64,000 bases of DNA. It comes from CALJFL01 sp036961205 (GTDB taxonomy: Bacteria; Pseudomonadota; Gammaproteobacteria; Pseudomonadales; Halieaceae). Below the pieces are notes generated by a model. The model was not told the origin of the DNA, did not search any database, and worked only from the letters and a program-made list of their open reading frames with translations. A program made the position numbers and the translations under genes. Positions within the stretch are counted from its first letter, which is position 1; each line of letters opens with the position of its first letter. The stretch covers positions 106,230-170,229 of the forward strand of contig JBALVI010000006.1 of NCBI GenBank assembly GCA_036961205.1, in the 5' to 3' direction. Shown here one piece after another: positions 27,739 through 35,932 of the stretch.

Positions 27739-27780
27739 AGATAGCTTGGCGAAAAAATCCGCTATTTCTCATGTGACGAC

Positions 27781-27844
27781 GCGGAATAGGTCTTGTGCAC
27801 CTATCCCGCGTGGTCGTAGTTTTAATCAGGGGCGAACTTCGCCC
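27781..27844 (-). terminator. Two hairpins between dnaK and dnaJ
   Basis: Read on the minus strand, dnaK is followed first by a hairpin at 27830-27844 (GGGCG and CGCCC around a 5-base loop) and then by a longer one at 27781-27809 (arms GCGGAATAGGT and ACCTATCCCGC, nearly perfect, 7-base loop). Neither has a strong T run, so they are more likely attenuators or mRNA stabilisers that lower dnaJ relative to dnaK than full terminators. Confidence 0.5.
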
Positions 27845-27863
27845 GCCCCGATGAAAGAAGTGT

Positions 27864-29801
27864 TTAGGCTTCTTTTTTCTCGTCTTTGACTTCTTCGAAC
27901 TCGGCGTCAACCACGTCTTCTCCGGCACCTGTCTCACCGCCAGCTTCGCCCGCTTCCGCTTGCGCGCCTTCGGCTTCTGCTGCTTGCGCGGCATACATTT
28001 TCTGGGCAACCGGTCCGGTCACTTCAGTCAACTTCGCAGCGGCTGCTTCAATGGCTTCCTTGTCGTCGCCTTTGACAGCTTCTTCGCCTTCGCTGATAGC
28101 GGCTTCGATAGCGGCCTTCTCTTCGTCAGTGGCGTGCTCGGCAGCTTCTTCCAAGGTTTTCTTGGCAGCGTGCGCCAAACCGTCGCAGGTATTGCGCGCA
28201 GTGATGAGTTCTTCAAACGCAGCATCGGCGTCGGCGTTAGCCTCGGCATCGGCAACCATGCCTTCGATGTCTTCGTCGGTCAAACCACCGGAGGCGGTAA
28301 TACGGATAGACTGTTCCTTGCCCGTCGCCTTGTCTTTGGCACCAACATGCAAAATACCGTTGGCATCCAGGTCAAAGGTTACTTCGATCTGCGGCATGCC
28401 ACGTGGCGACGCTGGAATGTCTGCAAGATCAAAACGGCCCAGCGACTTATTGCTGGCGGCTTGCTTACGCTCACCCTGTACCACGTGAATGGTCACCGCA
28501 CTCTGGTTGTCTTCAGCGGTTGAGAATATCTGCGACTTCTTGGTCGGGATAGTGGTGTTCTTGTCGATCAACGATGTGGCTACACCACCCATGGTCTCAA
28601 TACCCAGGGTCAGAGGAGTCACGTCTAGCAGCAACACGTCTTTCACGTCGCCAGCCAGTACGCCACCTTGAATCGAGGCGCCCATGGCAACCGCTTCATC
28701 CGGGTTCACGTCCTTGCGTGGCTCTTTGCCAAAGTGATCGGCAACTACTTTCTGTACCATTGGCATACGGGTCTGACCGCCCACCAGGATTACGTCGTCA
28801 ATTTCACTAGCGCTCAAACCAGCATCTTTCATGGCTTGTTTTACAGGTTCCATGGAACGTGTAACCAGATCTTCTACCAGTGATTCCAGCTTGGCACGAG
28901 ACAACTTAAGCACCAGGTGCTTGGGACCCGAAGCATCAGCCGTAATGTAAGGCAGATTAACTTCAGTCTGCTGCGAGGTAGACAGCTCGATTTTCGCTTT
29001 CTCGGCAGCCTCTTTCAGGCGCTGCAGGGCCAGCGGATCACCGTGCAGGTCGATACCACTTTCTTTCTTGAACTCGGCCGCAAGGTATTCGATGAGGCGC
29101 ATGTCGAAATCTTCACCACCCAGGAAGGTATCGCCATTGGTAGACAACACTTCAAACTGGTGCTCGCCATCAACTTCAGCAATCTCAATGATGGAGATAT
29201 CGAAAGTACCGCCACCCAGATCGTAAACCGCTATTGTGTGATCGCCCTTGGCTTTGTCCATGCCGTAAGCCAGTGCCGCAGCGGTTGGCTCGTTGATGAT
29301 GCGCTTAACGTCCAGACCGGCAATTTTGCCTGCGTCTTTGGTAGCCTGACGCTGGGAGTCGTTGAAGTAGGCAGGAACCGTGATCACAGCTTCAGTGACC
29401 GGCTCGCCAAGGAATTCCTCAGCAGTCTTCTTCATTTTGCGCAGGATTTCAGCAGACACCTGAGGGGGTGCCATTTTCTCGTCACGTGCCTGTACCCAGG
29501 CATCGCCATTGTCAGCTGCAACAATAGTGTAGGGGACCATCTTGATATCTTTTTGGACCACATCGTCTTTGAACTTACGACCGATCAGGCGCTTCACCGC
29601 GTACACGGTATTCATCGGGTTAGTGACGGACTGGCGCTTGGCACTCTGGCCAACCAGGATTTCCCCGTCTTCTGTATAACCAACGATGGATGGCGTGGTG
29701 CGATCGCCTTCAGAGTTTTCAATAACCCTGGGCTTGCCGCCGTCCAACACTGAAACACAGGAATTAGTCGTTCCCAGGTCGATTCCAATAATTTTACCCA
29801 T
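27864..29801 (-). CDS. dnaK: Molecular chaperone DnaK (Hsp70)
   Basis: 645 residues. The start at 29801 gives MGKIIGIDLGTTNSCVSVLDG and has GAGGAG 7 bases upstream; a start 5 codons earlier is unlikely. The nucleotide-binding domain has the phosphate loops IDLGTTNSC and DLGGGTFDISI, followed by the linker DVLLLDVTPLTLGIETMGG, the substrate-binding domain and an acidic C-terminal tail ending in a DAEFEEVKD motif as in other proteobacterial DnaK. It works with DnaJ and GrpE encoded on either side. Confidence 0.98.
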   Translation of the reverse strand: MGKIIGIDLGTTNSCVSVLDGGKPRVIENSEGDRTTPSIVGYTEDGEILVGQSAKRQSVTNPMNTVYAVKRLIGRKFKDDVVQKDIKMVPYTIVAADNGDAWVQARDEKMAPPQVSAEILRKMKKTAEEFLGEPVTEAVITVPAYFNDSQRQATKDAGKIAGLDVKRIINEPTAAALAYGMDKAKGDHTIAVYDLGGGTFDISIIEIAEVDGEHQFEVLSTNGDTFLGGEDFDMRLIEYLAAEFKKESGIDLHGDPLALQRLKEAAEKAKIELSTSQQTEVNLPYITADASGPKHLVLKLSRAKLESLVEDLVTRSMEPVKQAMKDAGLSASEIDDVILVGGQTRMPMVQKVVADHFGKEPRKDVNPDEAVAMGASIQGGVLAGDVKDVLLLDVTPLTLGIETMGGVATSLIDKNTTIPTKKSQIFSTAEDNQSAVTIHVVQGERKQAASNKSLGRFDLADIPASPRGMPQIEVTFDLDANGILHVGAKDKATGKEQSIRITASGGLTDEDIEGMVADAEANADADAAFEELITARNTCDGLAHAAKKTLEEAAEHATDEEKAAIEAAISEGEEAVKGDDKEAIEAAAAKLTEVTGPVAQKMYAAQAAEAEGAQAEAGEAGGETGAGEDVVDAEFEEVKDEKKEA

Positions 29802-29856
29802 TTCTATACTCCTCACTGGCCAACTTGTAGCGGCCTAAATTCATTGCGTTGTTGTT

Positions 29857-29885
29857 AATATTGGCCCATTTAGACCGATTTCAAG
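29857..29885 (-). promoter_or_regulatory. Weak sigma-32-like promoter upstream of dnaK
   Basis: On the minus strand CTTGAAA (29879-29885) is a perfect sigma-32 -35 element, followed after 14 bases by CCAATATT, which matches the CCCCATNT -10 only in part. It lies 56 bases before the dnaK start. It may give extra heat-shock transcription of dnaK besides readthrough from grpE. Confidence 0.35.
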
Positions 29886-29903
29886 GGTTCGTGACCCGAA
29901 TTC

Positions 29904-30512
29904 TTAGCTTGCTGCCTTACTTACCATCACCATGGCAGGGCGCATCAGGCGACCATTCAGGGTGTAACCTTTCTGCATTACCGCGATCACCGTATTGGGC
30001 TCTACATCAGGGTTTTCGACCATACTGATGGCCTGGTGCAACTCATGATCGAAGGGCTCGCCAACGGGATCCACCACCTCAATACGGTTCTTCTTCATCA
30101 CCTCGGTAAAGCTCTTCAGTGTGAGTTCGACACCTTCAGCGATCGGCTTAACGGCCTCGTTGTCACTGGGGGCGGCCTCTAGAGCGCGCTCCAGATTGTC
30201 GACCACCGGCAGCAAGTCTTTGCTGAACTGATCCAGAGCAAATTTACGGGCTTTTTCTACGTCCTGTGCGGCACGACGCTTTACGTTCTGGGCGTCGGCG
30301 GCAGCGCGCAATGCGGCGTCCTGGACTTCGGCCAGGTCTGCCTGCAGTTTTTCGATGAGTTCCTCTGGGGTGGCATCTGCTGCGGGTACTTCATTCGCTT
30401 CGTCAGCGGCCCCGGCCTCCTCTAGGATTCCCTCAAGCTCTGGCTTGGCTCCCGCATCAGCATCTGCTGGCGAGTCTATTTCGTGTTCTGGGTGCTGATC
30501 TTGATCGGCCAC
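29904..30512 (-). CDS. grpE: Nucleotide exchange factor GrpE
   Basis: 202 residues. The N-terminal 45 residues are acidic and low in complexity, then comes the long coiled-coil helix (EELIEKLQADLAEVQDAALRAAADAQNVKRRAAQDVEKARKFA in short form) and the C-terminal beta domain ending with NTVIAVMQKGYTLNGRLMRPAMVMVS. It releases ADP from DnaK. It lies 102 bases upstream of dnaK on the same strand and has its own heat-shock promoter. Confidence 0.97.
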   Translation of the reverse strand: MADQDQHPEHEIDSPADADAGAKPELEGILEEAGAADEANEVPAADATPEELIEKLQADLAEVQDAALRAAADAQNVKRRAAQDVEKARKFALDQFSKDLLPVVDNLERALEAAPSDNEAVKPIAEGVELTLKSFTEVMKKNRIEVVDPVGEPFDHELHQAISMVENPDVEPNTVIAVMQKGYTLNGRLMRPAMVMVSKAAS

Positions 30513-30600
30513 GTAGCGACTCCAAAATATGGCGTTATTAATAGAAAAATGGACAGCACCAGTCGAGTGGCACGAATCCAGCTTCGTTGAGAGGGGAAAT

Positions 30601-30626
30601 ATGGGGGTTTGAGGGGTTAATTCAAG
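30601..30626 (-). promoter_or_regulatory. Sigma-32 (RpoH) heat-shock promoter of grpE
   Basis: Read on the minus strand: CTTGAA (30621-30626), a 14-base spacer, then CCCCATATT (-10, 30598-30606). Both boxes match the sigma-32 consensus CTTGAAA/CCCCATNT with only the last -35 base off. The expected transcription start is about 80 bases before the grpE ATG at 30512, giving heat-shock control of grpE-dnaK-dnaJ. Confidence 0.88.
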
Positions 30627-30681
30627 CCCGAATTGGCAATTTTTTCAGCCAAATGGGGGTCTAGCGGCCATTCCTAGAGAA

Positions 30682-31716
30682 TTATTTGGCTAAAGCGGAA
30701 CTGAGCATCCTCGCGGTGACATCCACAATCGGGATAACACGCTCGTAAGCCATGCGGGTGGGGCCTATTACCCCAAGCACGCCAAGGGTTTGCAGACCAT
30801 CACTGTAAGGGGCGGTAACCACGCTATAGTCGCCAAATACCTCATATCCGGCCTCTTCACCAATGAATATCTGGATGCCATCGGCGCGGGAGCTGCGCTC
30901 CAGCAGGTGGAGCAGGTCCTTCTTCTGCTCGAAGCTATCGAACAACTCTCGCAATTTGAGCATGTCTTTCGGGGTGCCGCCGCCCACCAGGCGTGATTCA
31001 CCCACCATCACATAATCGTCTTCGCTGGACTCCTGTTGCAACGCTTTGCTGGCCAGATCCAGGGACGCCTGCAAATAGGTGTCGATCTGACTTCTGGCAT
31101 CCTGCATTTCACGCAATATCTGATCCTGCACCTGATCCAGGGGCCGGCCGGCGAAACGCTGGTTCACCACTATCGTCGCTTCACGCAACTCGCTCTCGGA
31201 AAACACACGCCCGGTATGAATGATGCGGTTTTGCACCTCGCGCTCGTTGAGCACCAGTATCACCAGCACCCGATCACCTGACAGCGGTAAAAACTCAACC
31301 TGGCGCAGTTGGTTACTCTCGTGTCGGGGCACGGTCACCAGACCGGCTTGCGCAGTGATGGTAGACAGCAGCGATGACGCAGATTGCACCAGTTCAGTGG
31401 CCGAACGGTCTGGATTGAGCTCGGAACGCAAGGCGCTTACGGCTTCCTGCTCCAGCGGCCTCACTTGCAGCAGGGTGTCGACAAATAGCCGATAACCGGC
31501 GGCGGTGGGTATACGACCAGAGGATGTATGAGGCGATTGCAGGTAACCCAGATCTTCAAGGTCTGACATCACATTGCGAATGGTGGCCGCGCTCACCGGC
31601 AGCCCCGCTTCCTCAAGCAGAGTACGTGAGCCTACTGGTTGGCCATCGCGGATATGGAGCTCTACCAACGCCTTGAGTAGAATCTGTGCCCGGTCTGATA
31701 TCTTGCCCGTTACCAT
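30682..31716 (-). CDS. hrcA: Heat-inducible transcription repressor HrcA
   Basis: 344 residues. The N-terminal winged helix is visible (LLKALVELHIRDGQPVGSR, then AATIRNVMSDLEDLGYLQSPHTSSGRIPTAAGYR), followed by the GAF-like HrcA domain with IFIGEEAGYEVFGDYSVVTAPY and GVLGVIGPTRMAYERVIPIVD near the C-terminus. HrcA represses groE or dnaK operons at CIRCE sites. I see no CIRCE (TTAGCACTC-N9-GAGTGCTAA) upstream of grpE or dnaK, so its targets are likely elsewhere, for instance groESL. It is divergent from recN. Confidence 0.95.
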   Translation of the reverse strand: MVTGKISDRAQILLKALVELHIRDGQPVGSRTLLEEAGLPVSAATIRNVMSDLEDLGYLQSPHTSSGRIPTAAGYRLFVDTLLQVRPLEQEAVSALRSELNPDRSATELVQSASSLLSTITAQAGLVTVPRHESNQLRQVEFLPLSGDRVLVILVLNEREVQNRIIHTGRVFSESELREATIVVNQRFAGRPLDQVQDQILREMQDARSQIDTYLQASLDLASKALQQESSEDDYVMVGESRLVGGGTPKDMLKLRELFDSFEQKKDLLHLLERSSRADGIQIFIGEEAGYEVFGDYSVVTAPYSDGLQTLGVLGVIGPTRMAYERVIPIVDVTARMLSSALAK

Positions 31717-31856
31717 CTATTTGTTCGCCGTTGAACCTACCTTAAGTTTTATCACAGCCAGCGCCGATTACAAAGCAACGAGGAGAAGATCGGCTCAGAT
31801 GTTTATGCCGCGCGGCTTCTGCGGTATAACAGTAGAAACCACATACTCGGCTGCCC

Positions 31857-33515
31857 ATGCTTAACCATATCAGTATCAGTAACTACACCATTGTCGATTC
31901 CCTGGAAATGGAACTTGGCCCCGGCATGACGGTGATTACCGGTGAAACTGGCGCCGGCAAGTCCATTATGCTCGACGCGCTGGGCCTGTGTCTGGGCGAC
32001 CGGGCAGACCCCAAAGCGGTACGACCGGGTTGCGATCGCGCCGAAATCAATGCCAGCTTTGACATCAGCACTGTGCCCCAAGCCAGAGATTGGCTGGCCG
32101 GCAGAGACCTGCTCAGCTCCAACGACTGTATTTTGCGCCGCGTTCTCACCACCGAGGGCCGCTCGCGGGCCTATATCAATGGCAGCGCCTCCACCTTGCA
32201 AGATTGCAAGGAGCTCGGTGAGCTGCTCATTGATATTCACAGCCAACACGCCCACCAATCACTATTGCGCAAGCCCGTGCAACGACAATTGGTAGACGTT
32301 TATGCCGGCCACCTGCCCTTGGCACGTACCCTGGAACAGTCCGCCTCTGACTGGCTGCGCTGCCGGCGAGAGCTGACCCTGCTAACCGGATCAAGAGACG
32401 AACAAACCTCACGCGCCCAGTTACTGGCGTATCAGGTGCAGGAACTGGATGAACTGGCTCTGGCTGACGATGAACTGGCCAAGTTGGAGCAGGAGCAAAA
32501 GCTTTTAACCAACGCCGAGGAAATTCTGGAGTCTGCTCATCAGGCCATGGATTTGTGCGACGCTCAGGAGAGTGGCAGCCGCCAGGCTCTGCAATTGCTG
32601 GACGCAGAAACGCACAGCGGTGCCGGCACCACCAGTGCACGGGAATTACTGGACTCCGCCGCCATTCAATTAAGCGAAGCCAGGCTGGAAATTCAAGCCT
32701 ATGTTGACACGGTAACGGTCAACCCTTCACGGCTGTCGGAGGTGGAACGCCGGCTTGAATTGATCTACGACATCGCCCGCAAACACCGGGTACTGCCTGA
32801 GGCGCTGGGCGAGCTGCACCGCTCGGTACAGGAAGAATTGCAGGGCCTTACCGACGGTGGCCAGCGCATAGAAGAACTACAGCTTGAATTGACTGAATTA
32901 GCCGCCGCCTACGCCAAGGATGCCAACAAACTGACCAAGCAACGCCGTAAAGCGGGCAATAAGCTGGTCAAAGAGGCAATGGTAATTCTCAGTACCCTGG
33001 CTATGGACCAGTGCCGCTTTGAGGTCGCGCTGTTAACGCGGGACTCCGATGCGCCGCACCCCCACGGCCAGGAAGAGGTGGAGTTTTTGATCAGCACCAA
33101 CCCCGGTGCAGCCCCGCAAGCACTGGGCAAAATCGCCTCTGGCGGTGAACTGTCCAGAATCAGCCTGGCCATTCAGGTGGTTACCGCCAGCGGTGGCATC
33201 CTGCCCAGTATGGTATTTGACGAGGTGGACGTGGGTATTGGCGGCGCCGTTGCCGAGGTGGTCGGGCGCCTGCTACGAGATCTGGCCGTTGAGGCCCAAA
33301 TACTGTGTGTTACCCATCTGGCCCAGGTGGCTGCTCAGGGTCAGCAACACTTACAAGTCACCAAAACCAGCAGCAACGAATCTGCAGTAACGAGCATGGC
33401 GCAGCTGACTGAGAAAGAAAAAGTGGAGGAACTGGCCCGTATGCTCGGTGGCCTGAAAATTACCGAGCAATCCCTGGCGCATGCCAAAGAGATGCTCGAC
33501 AACGCCGGGGTCTGA
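31857..33515 (+). CDS. recN: DNA repair protein RecN
   Basis: 552 residues, an SMC-like ATPase for double-strand break repair. Walker A GETGAGKS is at about residue 29, the central region is coiled coil (about 160-370), and the ABC signature LASGGELSRISLAIQVV-like segment (IASGGELSRI) is near 425, with Walker B PSMVFDEVDVGIGGAVAEVVG and ILCVTHLAQVAAQG after it. A gene between hrcA and fur/bamE is the normal place. I do not see a clean LexA box upstream. Confidence 0.96.
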   Translation: MLNHISISNYTIVDSLEMELGPGMTVITGETGAGKSIMLDALGLCLGDRADPKAVRPGCDRAEINASFDISTVPQARDWLAGRDLLSSNDCILRRVLTTEGRSRAYINGSASTLQDCKELGELLIDIHSQHAHQSLLRKPVQRQLVDVYAGHLPLARTLEQSASDWLRCRRELTLLTGSRDEQTSRAQLLAYQVQELDELALADDELAKLEQEQKLLTNAEEILESAHQAMDLCDAQESGSRQALQLLDAETHSGAGTTSARELLDSAAIQLSEARLEIQAYVDTVTVNPSRLSEVERRLELIYDIARKHRVLPEALGELHRSVQEELQGLTDGGQRIEELQLELTELAAAYAKDANKLTKQRRKAGNKLVKEAMVILSTLAMDQCRFEVALLTRDSDAPHPHGQEEVEFLISTNPGAAPQALGKIASGGELSRISLAIQVVTASGGILPSMVFDEVDVGIGGAVAEVVGRLLRDLAVEAQILCVTHLAQVAAQGQQHLQVTKTSSNESAVTSMAQLTEKEKVEELARMLGGLKITEQSLAHAKEMLDNAGV

Positions 33516-33522
33516 TTCCGGG

Positions 33523-33942
33523 TTACTTCTCGGGGCGTTTGCGTACGTACAGCACCAACGAGTGATCGACCAGCTCATAGCCATTTTCTTCGGCAATTTC
33601 ACGCTGGCGCTGCTCGATAATCGGATCGGTAAACTCAATCACTTCACTGCTGTCCATGCACACCATATGATCATGGTGGTCGCCTTTGGCCAGCTCAAAT
33701 ACCGAGTGACCGGTTTCAAAGTTATGGCGGGTGACCAAACCAGCGGTTTCAAACTGGGTGAGTACACGATAGACCGTCGCCAGCCCTACGTCTTCCCCGG
33801 CATCAAGCAGAGCACGATAAAGATCCTCAGCACTCATGTGCTGCGGGCCGCCATCGGTACTGGCAAGCATCTGTAGGATCTTTACACGCGGCAGGGTCAC
33901 TTTCAGACCCGCTTTGCGCAGTTCCTTGTTGCCTTCGGACAT
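33523..33942 (-). CDS. fur: Ferric uptake regulator Fur
   Basis: 139 residues. Iron-dependent repressor with an N-terminal winged helix (LRKAGLKVTLPRVKILQMLA, then SAEDLYRALLDAGEDVGLATVYRVLTQFE) and a dimer/metal domain with GDHHDHMVCMDSSEVIEF. The structural CxxC pairs of E. coli Fur are absent (CMDSS in place of CxxC, and no Cys near the C-terminus). Pseudomonas Fur has the same lack and is active, so this is lineage type rather than damage. It is convergent with recN (7-base gap) and divergent from bamE. Confidence 0.95.
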   Translation of the reverse strand: MSEGNKELRKAGLKVTLPRVKILQMLASTDGGPQHMSAEDLYRALLDAGEDVGLATVYRVLTQFETAGLVTRHNFETGHSVFELAKGDHHDHMVCMDSSEVIEFTDPIIEQRQREIAEENGYELVDHSLVLYVRKRPEK

Positions 33943-34016
33943 TCTCGGGGGTTCTCTGTGAAGTTGAGTAAGGGTATGATGCCACCCATATACCCGAAGT
34001 GGAAGTTTTACCCCTA

Positions 34017-34445
34017 ATGCGTCTCCTGATCAGCGCCCTCCTTGTCACCGTTTTATCCGCCTGCGGCTTCGTTGGCTTCCCCGGTGTCTATAAAATAGAC
34101 ATCGAGCAGGGCAATATTGTTACCTCGGAAATGGTAGATCAGTTAAAAGAGGGAATGAGCCGCCGCCAGGTGCGCTTTATTCTCGGCACGCCGCTGGTCG
34201 AAGACAGTTTTAACCGGGATCGCTGGGACTACCCCTACAGCGTACGTAACGGCAAAGATCTTCTGGACAGCACCGAGCTCGCTGTACATTTTGAAGGCGA
34301 TAAATTAGTAATGGTGACTGGCGATTACCTGCCTGAATGGGCGGATACTGGGTTAGCACCGGAGCAATCTGCAGAGGCTGAGGTAGAAACAGAGACTGAG
34401 GCCGAAGTAGAAACCGAGGCAGAAGCAGACAGCGAGGCAAGCTAA
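34017..34445 (+). CDS. bamE: Outer membrane protein assembly factor BamE
   Basis: A 142-residue lipoprotein of the BAM complex that inserts beta-barrel proteins in the outer membrane. The ATG at 34017 gives MRLLISALLVTVLSAC, an ideal lipoprotein signal with LSAC lipobox; an upstream in-frame GTG at 33999 adds only six residues. The family core is VYKIDIEQGNIV, MVDQLKEGMSRRQVRFILGTPLVED and WDYPYSV. After the core is an unusual acidic tail of about 30 residues made of E/T/A/V (EAEVETETEAEVETEAEA). The fur-bamE arrangement is as in Pseudomonas. Confidence 0.94.
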   Translation: MRLLISALLVTVLSACGFVGFPGVYKIDIEQGNIVTSEMVDQLKEGMSRRQVRFILGTPLVEDSFNRDRWDYPYSVRNGKDLLDSTELAVHFEGDKLVMVTGDYLPEWADTGLAPEQSAEAEVETETEAEVETEAEADSEAS

Positions 34446-34526
34446 ACCGCGTTCCGCCTCCAAACCGTATTTTTCAAATCTTTTCCCTTCCGACTTACCA
34501 AAAACTTTTTTAGGGCTGCTTAGCGC

Positions 34527-35927
34527 CTACTTCACACGGTGCAAAGCTGAATATTTGGGCTGATCAATGGCCAATTGAGCTGCCACAGTCTGGCGCAGGT
34601 GCTGAGCCAGACCCGGTGTATCCAACGGCAAATCATCACGCAGGCGGTTAACCAGTTGCCAGCGCAGAGCGTCGAGCTCACCCTCACAACCCAGAATTTT
34701 CTCCAGCCGCTGCTTTTCCTCGTTGGCTAGCGCCTCCCCATATTGGAACTCGCGCTGAGCGATTCGCAGTGAATTGGCGGCCACCTTGGCCAGGAAGCGC
34801 CCGTGGGAATCGAGTTGCGCCGCCACTTCATCCTTGAGGAATGTCGCAACCCCCTCCAACAGCTCGGCATTCATGGGGAGTCTGGTACCCGTGGACAGCT
34901 CCACGCCTGTTTCAGGCAGCACAAAATCGCCCGGTATCAGCAGATTCACGCAGTCCATTTGCGCCTCGGAAGAACGGCGCCCAATCACCGGCCGCTCCAG
35001 GCTGGGGGTCTCGCCCTGGCGCCACGAGTCTGCCATTTGCAAGGTCGCCATGGACCACCAAAACGAACCGAACACCTGCCAGAACTGAATTTCCACCAGC
35101 GAAACTTCGATACCCGAAGTCTTGCGATAGCCGGCCAGCAGATCGGCAACTTCGCCAAAGCCGCCCACGGGCAAACCTGTTTTGCCGAAGCGCCAGGAGT
35201 TAACGCATAACCAACCAAGATCCCTGATCGGGTCACCAATCTGGGCCAACTCCCAATCCAGCACGGCCTCAATGCCCTCTGGAGACACCATCAAATTACC
35301 GTTGCGAAAGTCGCCATGCACAAGCGCTGTACGTGATTGCGTGGGCAAGTTTTCTTTCAGCCAGCGCCAGGTGTAGTCGATCATGGGAACCGGCACATTA
35401 ACATCGCAATAATGGGCCCAGGTTTGATCGATGAGCGTGCCAGGTTCAAGCGTGGGCAATTCTTCATGCAGGCCAGCGGCCCGCCAATCGAGGGAATGAA
35501 TACGGCCTAAAATTTCGCCACATTCCTGTGCCAGCGTTGGCCGAACAGCGGCCAGTTCATCGGCACCTACAATCTTCTGGCCCAGAGTTTCCCCCTCCAG
35601 CCACTCCATCAGAAATCCCGCGCCCAGCCCGTCGCCACGCTTCAATAGATACACGATTTCCGGCGTGGGTATGCCACCCGCCAGAGCCAACTGCAGCAGC
35701 CGCGACTCGGTATCCAGCGAGATATCGCCGACACTGGAGTCTGCCTCGGCAGTGGCCTGCGAGCGACGCAATGCCAACCGAACATCGCCAGTGTCTGTGC
35801 TCAGTTCCAGCCGGTAGGTTTCCTGGCTGGCGCCGGCCGTTAGCTGGTTGCAAGACAGTAAGGCCTTGAAGCCCGGTACTTCACGGACAAGTACTGTTTC
35901 AAGCGAGGTGGTGAATGTATCTGCCAT
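34527..35927 (-). CDS. Phosphotransferase (APH)-family protein, ACAD-linked
   Basis: 466 residues. An aminoglycoside-phosphotransferase-like kinase domain occupies about residues 25-290, with the catalytic HGDFRNGNL near 205 and the metal-binding DWELAQIGDP near 225. A C-terminal region of about 140 residues follows. It is 5 bases from an acyl-CoA dehydrogenase gene. In eukaryotic ACAD11 and many bacteria such a kinase domain is fused or linked to a dehydrogenase, where it phosphorylates 4-hydroxyacyl-CoA. That role is a reasonable inference here; antibiotic resistance is unlikely. Confidence 0.87.
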   Translation of the reverse strand: MADTFTTSLETVLVREVPGFKALLSCNQLTAGASQETYRLELSTDTGDVRLALRRSQATAEADSSVGDISLDTESRLLQLALAGGIPTPEIVYLLKRGDGLGAGFLMEWLEGETLGQKIVGADELAAVRPTLAQECGEILGRIHSLDWRAAGLHEELPTLEPGTLIDQTWAHYCDVNVPVPMIDYTWRWLKENLPTQSRTALVHGDFRNGNLMVSPEGIEAVLDWELAQIGDPIRDLGWLCVNSWRFGKTGLPVGGFGEVADLLAGYRKTSGIEVSLVEIQFWQVFGSFWWSMATLQMADSWRQGETPSLERPVIGRRSSEAQMDCVNLLIPGDFVLPETGVELSTGTRLPMNAELLEGVATFLKDEVAAQLDSHGRFLAKVAANSLRIAQREFQYGEALANEEKQRLEKILGCEGELDALRWQLVNRLRDDLPLDTPGLAQHLRQTVAAQLAIDQPKYSALHRVK

Positions 35928-35932
35928 TGGGC

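Noticed and set aside
28917..29753. Long + strand frame opposite dnaK
   Set aside because: Shadow of the highly biased dnaK coding sequence.
29802..30681. CIRCE element for HrcA
   Set aside because: No GCACTC-N9-GAGTGC inverted repeat is present upstream of grpE or dnaK.
31800..31856. LexA-like CTGCGGTATAACAG before recN
   Set aside because: Spacing between CTG and CAG is two bases too short for CTG-N10-CAG; not enough to claim an SOS box.
34527..35927. Aminoglycoside resistance kinase
   Set aside because: The kinase fold and adjacency to an ACAD10/11-like gene fit acyl-CoA metabolism better than resistance.
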